The notes below the pieces were generated by a model. It worked only from the letters and a program-made list of their open reading frames with translations. It made no database searches and had not been told where the DNA came from. A DNA stretch of 64,000 bases from Metallyticus violacea (taxonomy: Eukaryota; Arthropoda; Insecta; Mantodea; Metallyticidae): NCBI GenBank assembly GCA_030762175.1, contig CM060833.1:7381001-7445000 (forward strand). The letters are read 5' to 3'. Below are positions 12,780 to 25,174 of the stretch, in pieces. Made by a program: the position numbers and the translations under genes. How positions within the stretch are numbered: position 1 is the stretch's first letter; every line of letters begins with the position of its first letter.

Positions 12780-13560
12780 TTTATTTTTTTGACTTAATCC
12801 TCTCGAAGTTCATCGAACTTGCTCCAATGTTTCTCCAGGTTCATATTTCCCTCGTGGAAGTTTCTACTAGGCCCTTAAAATACTCTTTTATTTCCTGTAT
12901 GGCCTTTTGATTTTACCTAAAATTGTGTCCAGTCAGGAAAGTTTAGGCGATAGATGGTAATCCGAGGGAGCTAGATCAGGTATGTAGGATGGATGCGGAA
13001 ACAGTTAAAATAGTGATTCGGCCAATTTGTCCTAAACGACGCGATTTGAATACATTGATGCACTGTTGTGGTGAAACACCTTGCTTTTGGCCTTTCCGGA
13101 CCTTTTTCCACGATCATTGTCTTTACTTCCTTCCAAGTAACGTTTCTGCAGTAATGTTTTTCCCCTTCTCCATATAGTCAATCATAAGAATTCCTTTCGA
13201 GCCCCCCAAAATTTTCGTCAATCACCTTTCCAGCTAATGGAACGCATTTTTCAGAGTCAGTTCGCCTCCACTGTCAAATCGTCGTAAAAAATGCGGTTGG
13301 ATTCTTCTTAAACGTTTTCAAACACAGTCAACCGATGTAAGTGTAATTCATTACGCAAAATAAAATGAACCCGTCACGTTGAGATGTACGTGGTCTCTGC
13401 TAAATCACGCATGTCACTCGTTTGTCAGCCAAAACAATCTGATTTCTGATTTCAAGACTGACTTTGGAGCTCCATGATGTGGTGCGTTTTCGATGCTTGT
13501 TCTGCCATGCTTGAACTCAATTACCCAATATCTCACGGCTTCATAGGAAGAGCATGAGTT
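12780..13560 (-). pseudogene. Mariner-like transposase relic
   Basis: The minus strand near 12890-13000 reads HPSYIPDLAPSDYHL, the third catalytic block. Weaker matches extend to about 13560. No open frame. Confidence 0.5.
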
Positions 13561-14616
13561 ACCAATATACACAAAATGCCCTAATTCATTTTATTTGCTG
13601 TTTTCCCTTCCAGAAAAAATAATTTAATCACACCACGAATTGCTATCTCATTCATTTTTTACTGTCATGTGAAACGCCTATGTCTAAACTGCCATACACT
13701 GAATTAACATAAAATCGATTTGTAATAATAGAATACTGATACACAGAAACCAAAGTTACTTATAAAAGTACATTCTTATTAATAGCAGAGGTAGTCATGA
13801 CTAGGAACAACGAATATACACGAAACTTCCATAGTTGGTCGAGAAACTAGAACGATTTATTCTAATGCATACCAAAACTTAGAAGTAAAGGCCACATTCG
13901 TTTTGATGCAGATAATTTCTAGTATGTTTAGTTACTTCTAAATTTGGTCACAGCTGCTAAAATCATATGAATGTTGGTTCAACAAAGCGCCTGCGCGTGG
14001 GCGACGACCCAGTGCAACAAGGGAAAGGTGGTTCTGCAATGAAGTCATAAACTTGTTTTATATAACAAGTGCAATGTTACTATCACGAAACACTTTCCTT
14101 CTAAAAAATCTACACGTTGCGACTTGACCATTATGTGTGTTTCATTTGTAACCTTCTTTGTTTACATATAATATAGCAAGCAGTTATATTTCACTAAAAC
14201 TTTTGTGTATCTAGTGCTGCATTAAGCTGGCCTGTGAACATATTTCCTCTGTTGTGTTAAACATGTACTACAGATTTCCAGTAAATTTATTTTGATTTTT
14301 AACGGCAAAATATAAGAAATATATTCGGATGGCACAGTTTTCTATACGACGCTCATGGTGAACGTTTGAGATCTTTTCCGTACATTTTTCTGTAGTTAAA
14401 AGGTGATTTTGTTATCTGCCGAACTACACCAGAGGACTATTTAAATATTGATTGCAAATAAACAAATTACACAACTTTTAAAGTTTCAACTAGTTAACAT
14501 TTCTCAGTGGTCTAATGAAATATCTACTTGACGTACAAGAAATTTAGTAATTGGCGTTTTTTTACTATTCAGAGAACTAAGTAATGAAATTGAACACGTT
14601 ACTTTTCGCAAAATTA
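13561..14616. other. Mostly featureless; detached satellite piece and A-run
   Basis: Contains one partial 82-bp satellite unit (13767-13817). An A-run of about 24 follows at 14617-14640. No gene recognised. Confidence 0.45.
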
Positions 14617-14855
14617 AAAAAAAAAAAAAAAAAAAAAAAACATGTTTGCTTTAAAGAACACGCATTTTTTCACGCACTTTGTTTACTTTCAGACATCTGT
14701 CCCGAGATTTTGCTAAAGAGCTTTCACGTAAAAACTATCCCAAAAGCTCTTGAAACCCGTCGGATGCGAGCAACGTTTCCCACTCTTTCCCCTAAAGTCT
14801 CCCTTCCTGTCATTGAACCTTGCTTCGAAGCAGTGCAGTTGTTGAGCTTCGCCTA

Positions 14856-15054
14856 GATGGGGCAGTTTACTCTAGAGCAGCGCATTTTCGTGTGTAAATG
14901 CTACCACAAATAAGAGATAGCTCATCGTGATCGTGCAGAATTTCGTTTGCAGTTCCCTGGCCAATTTTCTCCTTCCAGAAAAGTAATTAACGATATTGCA
15001 AATAAATTTTATTCTACTGAATTAGTGAACAAAAAAATCACCATTGAAACGAAC
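14856..15054 (+). pseudogene. N-terminal HTH of an IS630-type transposase
   Basis: The plus strand begins MGQFTLEQRIFVCKCYHK and continues FRLQFPGQFSPSRKVINDIANKF, matching the DUF4817-type HTH at the start of insect IS630-group transposases. It is cut off at 15055 by a mariner fragment. It may be the front of the relic whose back end is at 16200-16810. Confidence 0.6.
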
Positions 15055-15303
15055 AGTTTAATTTCATTTGGAGTAAGTCCTTCTTTTGTGAAGAACTCAA
15101 TAACAGCTCGAAACTCCATTTTAAACATGTCACAATCTTCTACACACAGCCTTCTTTATGCAACTATATCTGAACTGAAAACGGCGGAGCGGAAGTTACA
15201 GCTACAATTATTTATTTAACAGATAAGGCATGACACTAGATGAGGGTTTTGTGAAAGTGATAATCCTTATCGGCGAGGCCACAAACTAAAGGACCTACCC
15301 TCG
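15055..15303 (-). mobile_element. Mariner 5'-end fragment
   Basis: The outer TIR (CCTACCCTCG then TA) is at 15295-15305, followed inward by the 5' UTR and about 20 codons of the same mariner family as 4047-5312 and 28260-29524. It is truncated abruptly at 15055 within the HTH. Confidence 0.78.
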
Positions 15304-16199
15304 TATGTGATTATCCGCAAGTATATTGTGCATTTCTTATTGAAAAAAACTTCAATGATTCAGTCCTTATGTGTAGAGCTAAGCTTTTATAGCGTTAAGA
15401 TTGATGTTTTATTCCAGTTAAAGCAATAAGTATTAATCCTTTCTTTGTATTCCAGTGAAGGGCTGGTTTCCCTGAGGCGGGGAAGCTGCCCCGAAACAGG
15501 GTGTGAGAGCACCAATGTACCTCGGCCATAACAGATGGTATCTACTCTTAAGTCAAACTGAGAATGAAACGTAAAGATTGTGCAGCAAATAGTAGGAGAG
15601 CTCCATGATGTAAGCCTATGAGATAGGCTAACAGAATAAAGGCGCGTAAAATAGCGTCACTTTTTGGGTGTTAGCGTCAGTTCTTATTGAGTGTTTAATG
15701 AACCGAATCCTTCACAAAAGTAGGCAGTTGAAGGGCGCAATCTTAGACTCTTCAGTGCTCCTGCTCCCTGTGTCCGTTGCGTCAGCCGGCAGTCCAAGGA
15801 AGAGCGGCCTAAGTTCGAGGTATCAAGTCCAGCACCTACAAGGCTCGACCATCAATTACCACGCAAGCTACTTATTTGACCCATTGTGCTGCGTCTATCT
15901 ATTTGTCTGCCAAACGTTCATTGCTCAGTGCTCCGACGTGAGAGATCTTCGCCTGCCACATTTAATTTCCTAACTCAGACCCCAAAATTCAGCAGAAAGC
16001 TGTGGAGAAAAAACCGGTGGTCTGTGACTGTGACGGGATCTATCGGCTGCCACAATTTAATTAACAATCCCAACACAGCCCGATTCCAGTCCCCAGCTAC
16101 AATTCCCATTCATCCCCCACCAACACATTCCGTTTCAAACCTCAAACCGTACAAGTGTCCATTGTTTAAAGCAAGGCGACCCAGTAGCAAGAATGCGTT
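15304..16199. other. Unassigned; GC-rich hairpin at about 15460-15510
   Basis: TTTCCCTGAGGCGGGGAAGC with GCTGCCCCGAAACAGGG nearby forms a strong short hairpin (GGGG/CCCC) between a CTGAGG box and GAAAC, reminiscent of a decayed hammerhead or PLE end. No protein match. Confidence 0.35.
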
Positions 16200-16815
16200 A
16201 TTGTGAGTGTTTTTTTTTCGCCTCCCTCCATCTGTGAATGGAGGTTTTATGAACCCAAAGCTTTTGTTCATTTCAAACGAGGCCTGCCTTCACTTGAACG
16301 GCCGTGTGAACAATCAAAATATGCGCTACTGGTGTACCGAAAATCCACACCGTGTTCAGGAAACCCTCTTTATGACAGGAAAGTTGGAGTTTGGTGTGCT
16401 GTTAGAGCAAAACGTATTATCGGTCCGACTTTTTTACGACACAATAGACGCAGAAGGGCACAGAAGGGACATTTTGACCACCAACTTACAGAAGAAGAGA
16501 AATCATATGGATGATTTCAGCTGAATTCTGCAACTGGAAGTGTTTGAAGATAAAGTGATTAGTGTTGGTGTATGATCCTCTCGCTTACCAGATTTAACAG
16601 TGTGTGATTTTTACCTGTGGGGTTGCTTGAAGGACAGAGTTTACAAAACAAACCCTCACACATTGGAGGAACTAAGGAAAATATCACAAACATTAGTGAC
16701 CGCGCTTAAACGTGTCACTCACAATGTGTTTCCCCGATACAATGTCTGTTTAGTCGGAGCATCTTTCCAGCATCTTCTATTAGGTAAGACTTTATATACA
16801 ATTTTAGAAGAGATG
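16200..16815 (+). pseudogene. IS630-type transposase C-terminal half
   Basis: In two alternating frames: EACLHLNGRVNNQNMRYWCTENPH (first catalytic region), KVGVWCAVRAKRIIGPTF, a short deletion near 16530, then LTVCDFYLWGCLKDRVYKTN and PHTLEELRK. The second catalytic block appears deleted. It ends around QHLL at 16780. Confidence 0.72.
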
Positions 16816-17379
16816 TTAAAGTATGTTTTCGGGCGACCGGGACACGTCCAGCCGCCGAGAATCAAAATACAGCGCGTGCGAAATAGTTTTACGTTACAGC
16901 CCGTTAGTTACTTATTAGTATATCAGCATTAGGATGCCATTAATTAGTAGATTTAAATCGTTAACAATTTTAAGGCACAGAAAAAAGCTCTGGGGGATTC
17001 TGTGTTTTATTATTCCGCAATCCACACAATGAGTGTTTCACCTATTATTTATTTAAACTCTTTGCCTTATCTGGAAAAGTTGTAAACAAATACAGATTAC
17101 GTTATACTCCTCATAGAATTATAGTTTTACAAGCTGTGTGTCATGATTTATATAGTCGAATTATAGAAAATTACTCCAGGCATCCCTAAAACAAAGCTGC
17201 TCGTTTTTTAAAATAAGGGCACAGAGTCATCCAATTATCTAATGACCGACGTTGCAGCAAGGAGTGCATCGGCCGATAAGCAATTGTTTTCTGATTGCAC
17301 AATGGTCGGAGCTGTGAGCGGGGCAACCCAACAGTAGAAACGTAGTGATACTATAATAAATTCTAATACGTTTAGAAAG
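16816..17379. other. No recognisable feature
   Basis: AT-rich spacer before the hAT relic. Confidence 0.4.
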
Positions 17380-18520
17380 TTATATACTCAACCATGCCAC
17401 GCAAGGAGAGGCTGGAACTTTCTACATTTTCCACACATTTCTGGCATTTGCTTATGAAATTGCTCATGAACCATCTTAATGATCTTCGAGGATTTAATTG
17501 GTCCCTTAACGGATGTTATCATTTAGTTCATCTAAAGCAGCTGTTATCAAACGTTGCTCTGCAAAACATGTAAATTGAAGAAAAAGCGAAGGAATGCAGC
17601 AGTAGCCACTGCGTCCTACAACGCCAAGCCCTTGATGTGAAGAAGATGCCACCTTTCGTAAAGCATGAAAGTGTGAAATTAATTAATTTTATTAAATCAC
17701 GACCTAAGAATGCCAGGCTATTCAAGTGTTGTGTGATGAGATGGGGAGTTTACTTTAATCTTTACTTCTTCACACAGAAATAAGGCGACTCTCTGGAGAC
17801 AAAAGTTTGAAGTGAGGGCTGAAGTCAGAACCCACCTGACTGACTTCGCTTTGGGAGACAGGTTATGTGACGAACGCTGGTAATAAAATTGCCATATTTA
17901 GGAGATATTTTTCAGGAAGTTAATAATTTAAGCCTCTCATTTCAAGGAAAAGCAGTGTTTTACACCAGCGACAAAGTGCAAGGGTTCAAAAAAGAAAATC
18001 ACGTTTTGGACAGAATCAGTGAACAAAGACAATCTTGACAGCTTCCCAGTGGTAAAAGAATTTATAGAAGAACAAGATTCAGACATACCTGGGGATATGT
18101 TAAATTGGTTTCAAGTTCACCTACTAAGTTTGCTTGACAGTTTCAACAGTTAATTTCCGGAAGTACTCCACGAAAAAACGACAGAAAACTTTTGGGTTGT
18201 AAACTCATTCTCTGCTATGTCAGAAAAGTCAGTCTCTCTGACAACGCAGTAATATGAATGCTTCATTGCTTTGACATCACATTCTATGATAAAAAATAAT
18301 TTTTCAAACAATAAGTCACTATCTGAATTCTAGTGTCATTTAAAAGACGAATTTAAAGTTTTGTCTGATAAAGCAAAAACCATTCTTTTGCTGTTTACAA
18401 CCAATTGTCCATGTAAAATCAGAATTCTCTGCTTATGCAGATACTAAAACAAAACACACATCTCGTCTTGTCCCTCGTTAAAATGTTTTATACATCATAT
18501 CTACCAAGATATATTTCAGA
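17380..18520 (+). pseudogene. hAT transposase relic (ZBED5/SCAND3-like)
   Basis: The plus strand reads, across frames, VKLINFIKSRPKNARLFK, RWGVYFNLYF (degraded region before the conserved Trp), LPYLGDIFQEVNNLSLSFQG, and a C-terminal region (FPVVKEFIEEQ, YECFIALTSHSMIKNNF, EFKVLSDKAKTILLLF). This order matches hAT transposases of the group co-opted as vertebrate ZBED5/SCAND3. Many stops; ends not located. Confidence 0.75.
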
Positions 18521-19110
18521 TTTACAATACTTGCTTTTAGTTCGCTTTAAAATACGTTGCTTCAATTTTTTGTTTGTAGTGTATGTAACGAAATTAAAAC
18601 ATTTTTTTTATCATGAAATACACTTTTAAAGCATGTTTCACATGTCTTAAGTTCTAAATTCTGAATGTTTACCTTCTATCCTCAAATAGTATGGTCATTA
18701 AGTGCCTGGTGAAAATTAGTGCTCCGTGATGAAATTTTCCGTTGAAAAATGATCCCCTCCCCCCCCACACACACACACACTCCACAGCCAATTTGGTGCC
18801 TATTAAGCAGAATCTATGGAAATTTGAAGAAAATTTTCAAAAAAGTGTCATGAGTAAATAATAGTTACATTCTTTTGAAATTTGCTAAAAGTGTAAAAAG
18901 CATTATATATAAACTGACAAGAGTTAACCTCTCTTCCACTCTACCAGGCGAAGAGCCAGCAAAAATATAAAAAATAACATATTTTTTTAAAAAATATACA
19001 AAAGCCAGATTAATAATGGAACGTAAACATTAGTGCTTGTAAATGCTACATATTAGAAAATTGGTGTTACAATTCCATTTGTTCTCCAAAATTTTTCCTC
19101 AAATACATGG
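18521..19110. other. No recognisable feature
   Basis: AT-rich, with a short C then CA-repeat run at about 18752-18780 and a purine-rich tract from about 19110 to 19185. Confidence 0.4.
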
Positions 19111-19194
19111 GGGACAAGATGAAAATGAGGAAGGGGGAGGGAAGAAGAAAGAGAGGGAAATGAAGAAGAAGAATAAGAGAAAGCAAGAGATTAA

Positions 19195-19510
19195 CTATTG
19201 TCATTCACAGAGTTGAGATAGCAATTTAATGTACGTTTACATTTCTTTATTGTCGGACAATCTCTGACTTCAGAAGGAAGGGAGTTCCAGATTCTGGGTA
19301 CTGACACGCTGAATGAGGTTGAGTAGAAAATTGTTCGGATATACAGTAACGTCATAATCCGGGTTCGAGTTAGGGGCAGTATCTACGCGAGAGGCGATGT
19401 AGGGCGGAGGTGCGGAAGATTTTGAACAGGAGCTGACAGAATGGAGAGTCTTGCGTCCTTTTAGAGGTAGACAAGACAGCTAGTTGAGAAAAGGTGTCGC
19501 ATGATAAAAC
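19195..19510 (-). mobile_element. LINE C-terminal fragment
   Basis: The minus strand encodes SVSVPRIWNSLPSEVRDC then a Lys-rich stretch and LNCYLNS. The RxWNSLPxxVR block is a hallmark of the C-terminus of CR1/Jockey-type reverse transcriptases. It ends at about 19195, beside a purine-rich tract. Confidence 0.65.
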
Positions 19511-19559
19511 TTTCAAGTGTTGAAGACGAAACGAACAAGGCATTATGAACGCGTTGTTA

Positions 19560-21152
19560 TCTGTCTGCTAACGCTATAGCAACCGCAATTTTTGTTTATT
19601 CTCAACGAAAATTTGGCATATCCAATCAATTAACAACGAATCGAGTTTTTTAAACAGCAAAATTGGACATTAGAGGGGGTTTAACCTAAATCTAAAATAT
19701 TAAAATTGCTCTAGAGGCCACAATTTTTGCTTTTTCTCAATGAAACACTGTATATGCCATTGTAATAAAATAAGAAAAATAATTTCTGAAAACCAGCGGT
19801 CAGAATATTTAGAGTTGAGGTTTATCTGAGACCCAAAATATATTTTTTTTCCGCAACGAAACTCCGTATATAATATTTAAATAATATAAGAAAAGCAGTT
19901 TCTGAACAATTAGGGAAATCGGACCATTGGAAGAGGGTCTGTCATGGGTGGCCGCGGTTGTTAAGGCGCGGAATCGTGATGAGCGGGAGGTCTGGGGTTC
20001 GATTTCCACCAAGGCCGTCCTCCCCGACTGGTTTTTTTTTTTTTTTTTTTTTTTTAACCAGGTTTTTCCCAATCCTCATAACAGGCAAATGATGCGGAAG
20101 TACTCTAAACTTAGGGCTAGAATGTTTCCTTCCTTAACAAATTCCTTTCCCAATTTATGATTTCATCTCATGCATCATCAGTGTCCACTGCCTGTGGCGC
20201 CTCAGTACTAAAAACGGGCGTTAAAGTGGTTAAAGCGAAATTTATAAATCGCTCTAGCGCCCGCAAATGTTTTTTCTCAACGAAACTCGAAACGTGTCAT
20301 TGATATAAAACGGAAATAATTTCTGAAAATCAGTGAAATCACATTATTAGGAATGGGTTACCTGAAACCCACAATATAAAAATCGCTTTAGCGGCACCAA
20401 TATTTATTTTTTCATAACGAAATTCACTATACACAATTTAAATTAAATAAACAAGAAAAGTTTCTGAAAAATCAGGGAAATCGGATCATTAAGAGTTGGG
20501 GTTTAACTGAAATCCAAAATTTAAAAGTCTCTCTAGCGGTACCTATATTTATTTTTTCACAACAAAACTTGGTATATATCATTTAAGAAAAATTGTTTCT
20601 GAAAATTAGAGAAATGGAACCATTAGAAGTAGAGGTACAGCTGATAACCGAAATTTAAAAAAAAAGACCCTAGTGTTTTTCTCTCAATTGTTTCAAAATA
20701 AAAGGGCGAATTAACTCGGTATATACGACAGACTTCGTTTATAACGATGCCTACGTTTAACGTTTAACAAAAGTATCGTCGTGAAGATATCAAATGTGAA
20801 ATATTAATCTAATATGTGTTTGAGAATTATATTTGTATGTAAGAGCGCTCTGTAATAACCTTCAGAAAACGTTTACGTTACATGTTAATAACATTTAAAT
20901 TAAATTTCAAAGCCACTGAAAATCGATGTAACTTTCGATTGTTTTTATTTGCTTAGTACAATGTAACGGTTTCATTAGTTAGCTTTAGAGTTTGTCATGC
21001 TAATTAACACAGTGTAATGACAATTTATTTAATTTATTAATAAGGCCATAATTTGGATTTAATTTTTTAAATTTTTTTATTTATTTATTTATTTTTTTTC
21101 TTTTTCAATTTGCTGAGGAATTCGCTTAGTTTACGCAGCTCTAGCGTGATGG
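19560..21152 (+). repeat. Left arm of a foldback-like structure (145-bp repeat array + unique inner segment)
   Basis: Tandem, diverged units of about 145 bp: CTCTAGCGGC, TTTTTTCTCAACGAAA, (AT)-rich, AATAAAATAAGAAAA, TTCTGAAAATCAG, GAAATC, then GGTTTA/ACCTGAAACC. The units run from 19560 to about 20690 with SINE B at 19944-20235. A unique segment follows, ending in GCTGAGGAATTCGCTTAGTTTACGCAGC at about 21110-21152. The same order occurs inverted at 23620-25131. Confidence 0.78.
19944..20235 (+). mobile_element. SINE family B
   Basis: Plus-strand copy with GGTGGCCGCGGTTGTTAAGG and GGTTCGATTTCC in the head and an expanded T-run (about 24 T) in the body. It interrupts the left arm of the 145-bp repeat array. 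Confidence 0.78.
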
Positions 21153-22149
21153 ACTTTTTAACATTGGGAAATTCTAAACCGAACATGTTTCCTCATCCAG
21201 AGTTACGCAAGGTGATCCTAAACTTGTATATCCGGGTAATATCCGGTGATGCGGTATTATTATATTAAAAATATGATTCACACAAAATGGTCACTGTTAC
21301 ATTTCACTATTTTAAATCACAAAACTCTGCACATTTTCCACACAACACTCCAGTTAACCATATTTAAAACTACACGTTAAATGCTCAATACGTTGAGTTG
21401 ATTTCACATTTCTCGCAAAACTGCTCTTATCTCTCACTCCGGCTTACCCGTTTTGACTGTGCACACTGAGCGGTTCCTTCATTGTTCTTCAAGAGTTGCC
21501 CACAACCAGGTTGTTTGACAGCTGACCGTGCACTGCCGTAGCGAAGGAGGCGCGGGACGCAAGTTGCATGACGGGAAACAGTTGAATGACTCATGATCTG
21601 GAATGAACGTGAGATGGCAGTCGTATGGTTTCGCATCTGCTGTTTAAATCCCCTTTTTTTATCTGCTCAAATTTCAGTACCTCATTACGGAAACGCGTTG
21701 TTCTCGCCTTCAACAGTGTTCCATATGGTAGTACAAGCTATAGCAGAAATTGTGGAAGGTTAGGGTTACCAAGTTTGCAGTCAATTTAATATTGGTTACC
21801 TGTTACCTAAATTTCTTTGTTTTCGATTGATTAAAAAAAAAAAAAAAAAAACTAAAGAGCCGAGTTAATGGAATCATTTATAAAAATCTTGAATTTACAA
21901 ATTTGCAACGAAATTTGGTAGAATGAATTTATCATTCAGTACTTCATACAAAACTCTCTTGTACTCTTCTTGCTGTAAATACTGTTATTAAATGCTCAAA
22001 GAAACTATACCAGGTGTTTTTGGCGATCAGATAACTATGAGGCCACCAAATGGGAAGGAAGGAGTTTAGAGAAGGCTAGCAAAACGTTATGCACTCTGCA
22101 CTTTCTCTTCAATGACATCTTTTAATGGAGATTCAGTAATTTGAGGAGG
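21153..22149. other. Interior of the foldback-like structure, unassigned
   Basis: Contains an A-run at 21833-21851 and no recognised coding sequence. Confidence 0.4.
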
Positions 22150-22500
22150 AATCAGCATTGAAGTAAGAGTGAAACTGGTGTCCATCGAGAATAGGTCACT
22201 AACAGGCCATCGATACATCGAGGGGATATTTGCTGATCATGTAGTGCCCTGTACACCCGTAACAGGTGACATCCTTATGCACGATAACGCTCGTCCACGC
22301 ATTGTTCGGTGTGTTTCTGAGTTCTTGGATGTGGTAGCGACTGAACATATGATATGACCGACATGCAGTCCATAGAACCCAACAGAACACCCCTGAGAGG
22401 CGTGATAAGGATCTGGCAGATCTTCGGGCTGCACTTCAAGCGGAATGGAGACCTGATACCACAAGAGGAAATTGCTAACCTTATCCGGAAGCTGTAATTA
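22150..22500 (+). pseudogene. Tc1-like transposase C-terminal fragment
   Basis: The plus strand reads GHRYIEGIFADHVVPCTP, ILMHDNARPRIVRCVSEFLD (second catalytic Asp) and EHMI*PTCSP*NPTEH (third block with stops). It matches Tc1-type transposases with the DLNPIEH signature. It lies between the two foldback arms but need not belong to them. Confidence 0.72.
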
Positions 22501-23137
22501 GGGCTACAGGTGGTAACACTTGTTACTGAGACCGTGGTTATCTTACATAAACAGCCAGAGAACAACAGAACCATCAACAATGTCAGTTTAAAACATTTTT
22601 AAAACCTTTTGTTTATTCTACTATTTTATCATGTTTTAAGAATTTTCTGCATTAAAATCAACACTAGGATAGAATTTGCGCTTAAAATACTTCGTATGCG
22701 ATGATAATATATTGTTAAAGAAATTCTGTTTTATTATCTATGTCTTCGTTTCATTAAAAATATATTTTTTTAATTTAAAAAAAAACGTGTTTAAAAATTG
22801 AATGTTCCCCCCCCCCCCCGTTCAGTATATTTAACCGATTAGCGCCGCAAGTTGGTATATCTGTCGACAGTGCGTATAAAGTCACTCAGTTGCTGCATCT
22901 TCATCCATACAAAATTACTGATGTACTTGAAATGAAAATCCATGGAGGCTTGAAACAAAATATCCAGGAGGCCATTTAGGATGAACTCTGACATATGTCT
23001 CAAAATACATTCAAAAATATTCAAACAAGTCCCACGGCGGATGCCAGACACTTCAGGCATCTACTCTGACAGTGAGTGCAATATTATTTACTATTTACTA
23101 AATAAACTAACAAAACAAAAAAAAAATAAAAGAGAAA

Positions 23138-23168
<31 letters not shown>

Positions 23169-23619
23169 AGAAAAGAAAAATGCATGCTGAGAAAAACAAA
23201 TGTCCGATTCCGCAGTGAAATAAGAACCTATATCTGAATTTCACTAAACAATGAATTACACATGTTTCAAATCGGAAATATCATTTATATTAATGTTGTA
23301 TTTAGTAGGTAGCAATAAACTTTTTTTCACACTTAGCTCGACTTTCCCCTGCAGTAAAAACGTGGAACACTGAAGCGATCTAAAGTGAAAATACGCGCTT
23401 TTGTTCCGCTCTGGAAATATGAACTTCGGTACACGGAGGGAAAAAAAGAAGGGGAGAAAAAACCGCATGAAATTACTTACAGCAAAATGAACGCTGTAAA
23501 AGGAAAGTTTATATTCATTTGTTGTTCAAATTAATTAAAACAAAGTATAAAATTGTTAGTACGTGTACTTAAAATGCAGAGGGATAAACAAGAGTGCAAT
23601 ACATTTATAAGAGGAAAGA
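22501..23619. other. Foldback interior; C-run, GAAA repeat and a possible transposase tail
   Basis: C-run at 22806-22819 and GAAA microsatellite at about 23135-23180. A weak transposase-tail-like reading (ARHFRHLL near 23045-23068, plus strand) is suggestive only. Confidence 0.35.
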
Positions 23620-25130
23620 GTCCGTCATGCAGGAGCTGCGTAAACTAAGCGAATTCCTCAGCAAGTTGAACAACTTTAAAAATGAATATAAAATCCAAAT
23701 AATGGACTTAATAATTACATTAAATAAGTTATGACATTAGGGGAACAACATTAGAATTCTTGCAATCTATTATAAAAGGAAAACCCAATTTTTAGAACTA
23801 TTATTATTATTGTTGAGATTAAACCACAAATATTAACGGTAAACTACTAATTAAATGAAATATACGATCACTGATGGACAAAGTTATACTGTGTGGGTAT
23901 TTTTAAAAAACATTCAAATATAGCCATGTTTATGAACTAAGCCCTTGATATCATCTTTACATTCACTAAAATAGAAATAACAGAAAGTTTCGAGTTACAT
24001 TGTGTATTTAAGATGATGTTCATACGTTTCAATAAAACAAAAACATGTTACTATTTAAAAACAATTGCAATGTACTAAGTAAATAAAAACAATCGAAAGT
24101 TACATCGATTTTCAGTGGCTTTGAAATTTAATTTAAATGTTATTGTAGTAAAAACATGTAACGCAAACGTTTTGTGAAGGTTATTTCACATTTACTATCT
24201 TCATGACAATGCTTTTGTTAAATATAAAACATGTGTAACGTTATAAATATATTTATATGCTGAGTTAATATGGCATTTTATTTTAAAACAATACAGAGAA
24301 AATTAAACGCAAGAGCGTTTTTCAAATTTCGGTTTTTAGGTACACCCCCCTTCTAATAGTCTGATTTCACTAATTTTCAGAGAATATTTTTTTTGTTTAT
24401 TTAAATGGCATATACCGAGTTTCCTTTAAAAAAAAAAAAAACGCAGCTTCTAGAGCGACTTTAAACTTCCGCTTTAACTTCCAATCTTTAAAATTCGGCT
24501 TTCAGGTATACCCCCACTCCTAATGGCCCGATTTCCTGTATTTTCACATTTTTTTAATATTATTTAAATAGTATATACTGAGTTTTGCTATGAAGAAAAA
24601 ACCGCTTTTTAAATTTTGGGTTTCAGGCAAAACCCCGCCACTAATAGTCTGATTTCGCTGATTTTCGGAAACTATTTTTACTAATTTATTTTAATGGCAT
24701 ATGAGTTCTGTAGAGAGAGAGAGAAAAAAAAAACCAAAATTGCGGCCGCTAGAACGATTTTTAAGTTTTCTCTTTAGGTTAACTCCCAACCCCAAATAGT
24801 CCAATTTCGCTGGTTAACAAACTCATTGAATCGTTTTTTAATTGATTTTTGTTTTTGATTTCATTTATTTACTGACGATCTTTAATATCTTAGGTCATCA
24901 GCATCCGATTCAATTTAGGGCGTGAAGCGGCCGATAAATTTTGTTCAGAGGTCTCTTCTTTCAGGCTTGAGGTTCTTTTTCGTGCTGTAAATGTATGACA
25001 CGGGATCCAAGGCTTTACTTCCCTTCCGAAGGAAGCCATACTTAGGATTTTTACGCCCGAAAAAATGGGTTAATTGATTATATGCCGAGTTTCGTTGCGA
25101 AAAACCAATAATTGCGACTGCTAGAGCGTT

Positions 25131-25131
<1 letters not shown>
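23620..25131 (-). repeat. Right arm of the foldback-like structure
   Basis: Inverted copy of 19560-21152. It starts with GAGCTGCGTAAACTAAGCGAATTCCTCAGC and shares GTTACATCGATTTTCAGTGGCTTTGAAATTTAATTT and the 145-bp array from about 24280. It has an additional 350 bp or so at 23733-24090 not found in the left arm and a SINE A at 24861-25065. It stops at a TA-dinucleotide run. Confidence 0.78.
24861..25065 (-). mobile_element. SINE family A, lacking the tRNA head
   Basis: Body and tail only, in the right arm of the foldback-like structure. It interrupts the 145-bp repeat array, so it is younger than the array. Confidence 0.75.

Positions 25132-25172
<41 letters not shown>
25132..25172 (+). repeat. 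TA dinucleotide microsatellite
   Basis: About 18 TA units immediately at the outer edge of the right foldback arm. Confidence 0.9.
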
Positions 25173-25174
<2 letters not shown>

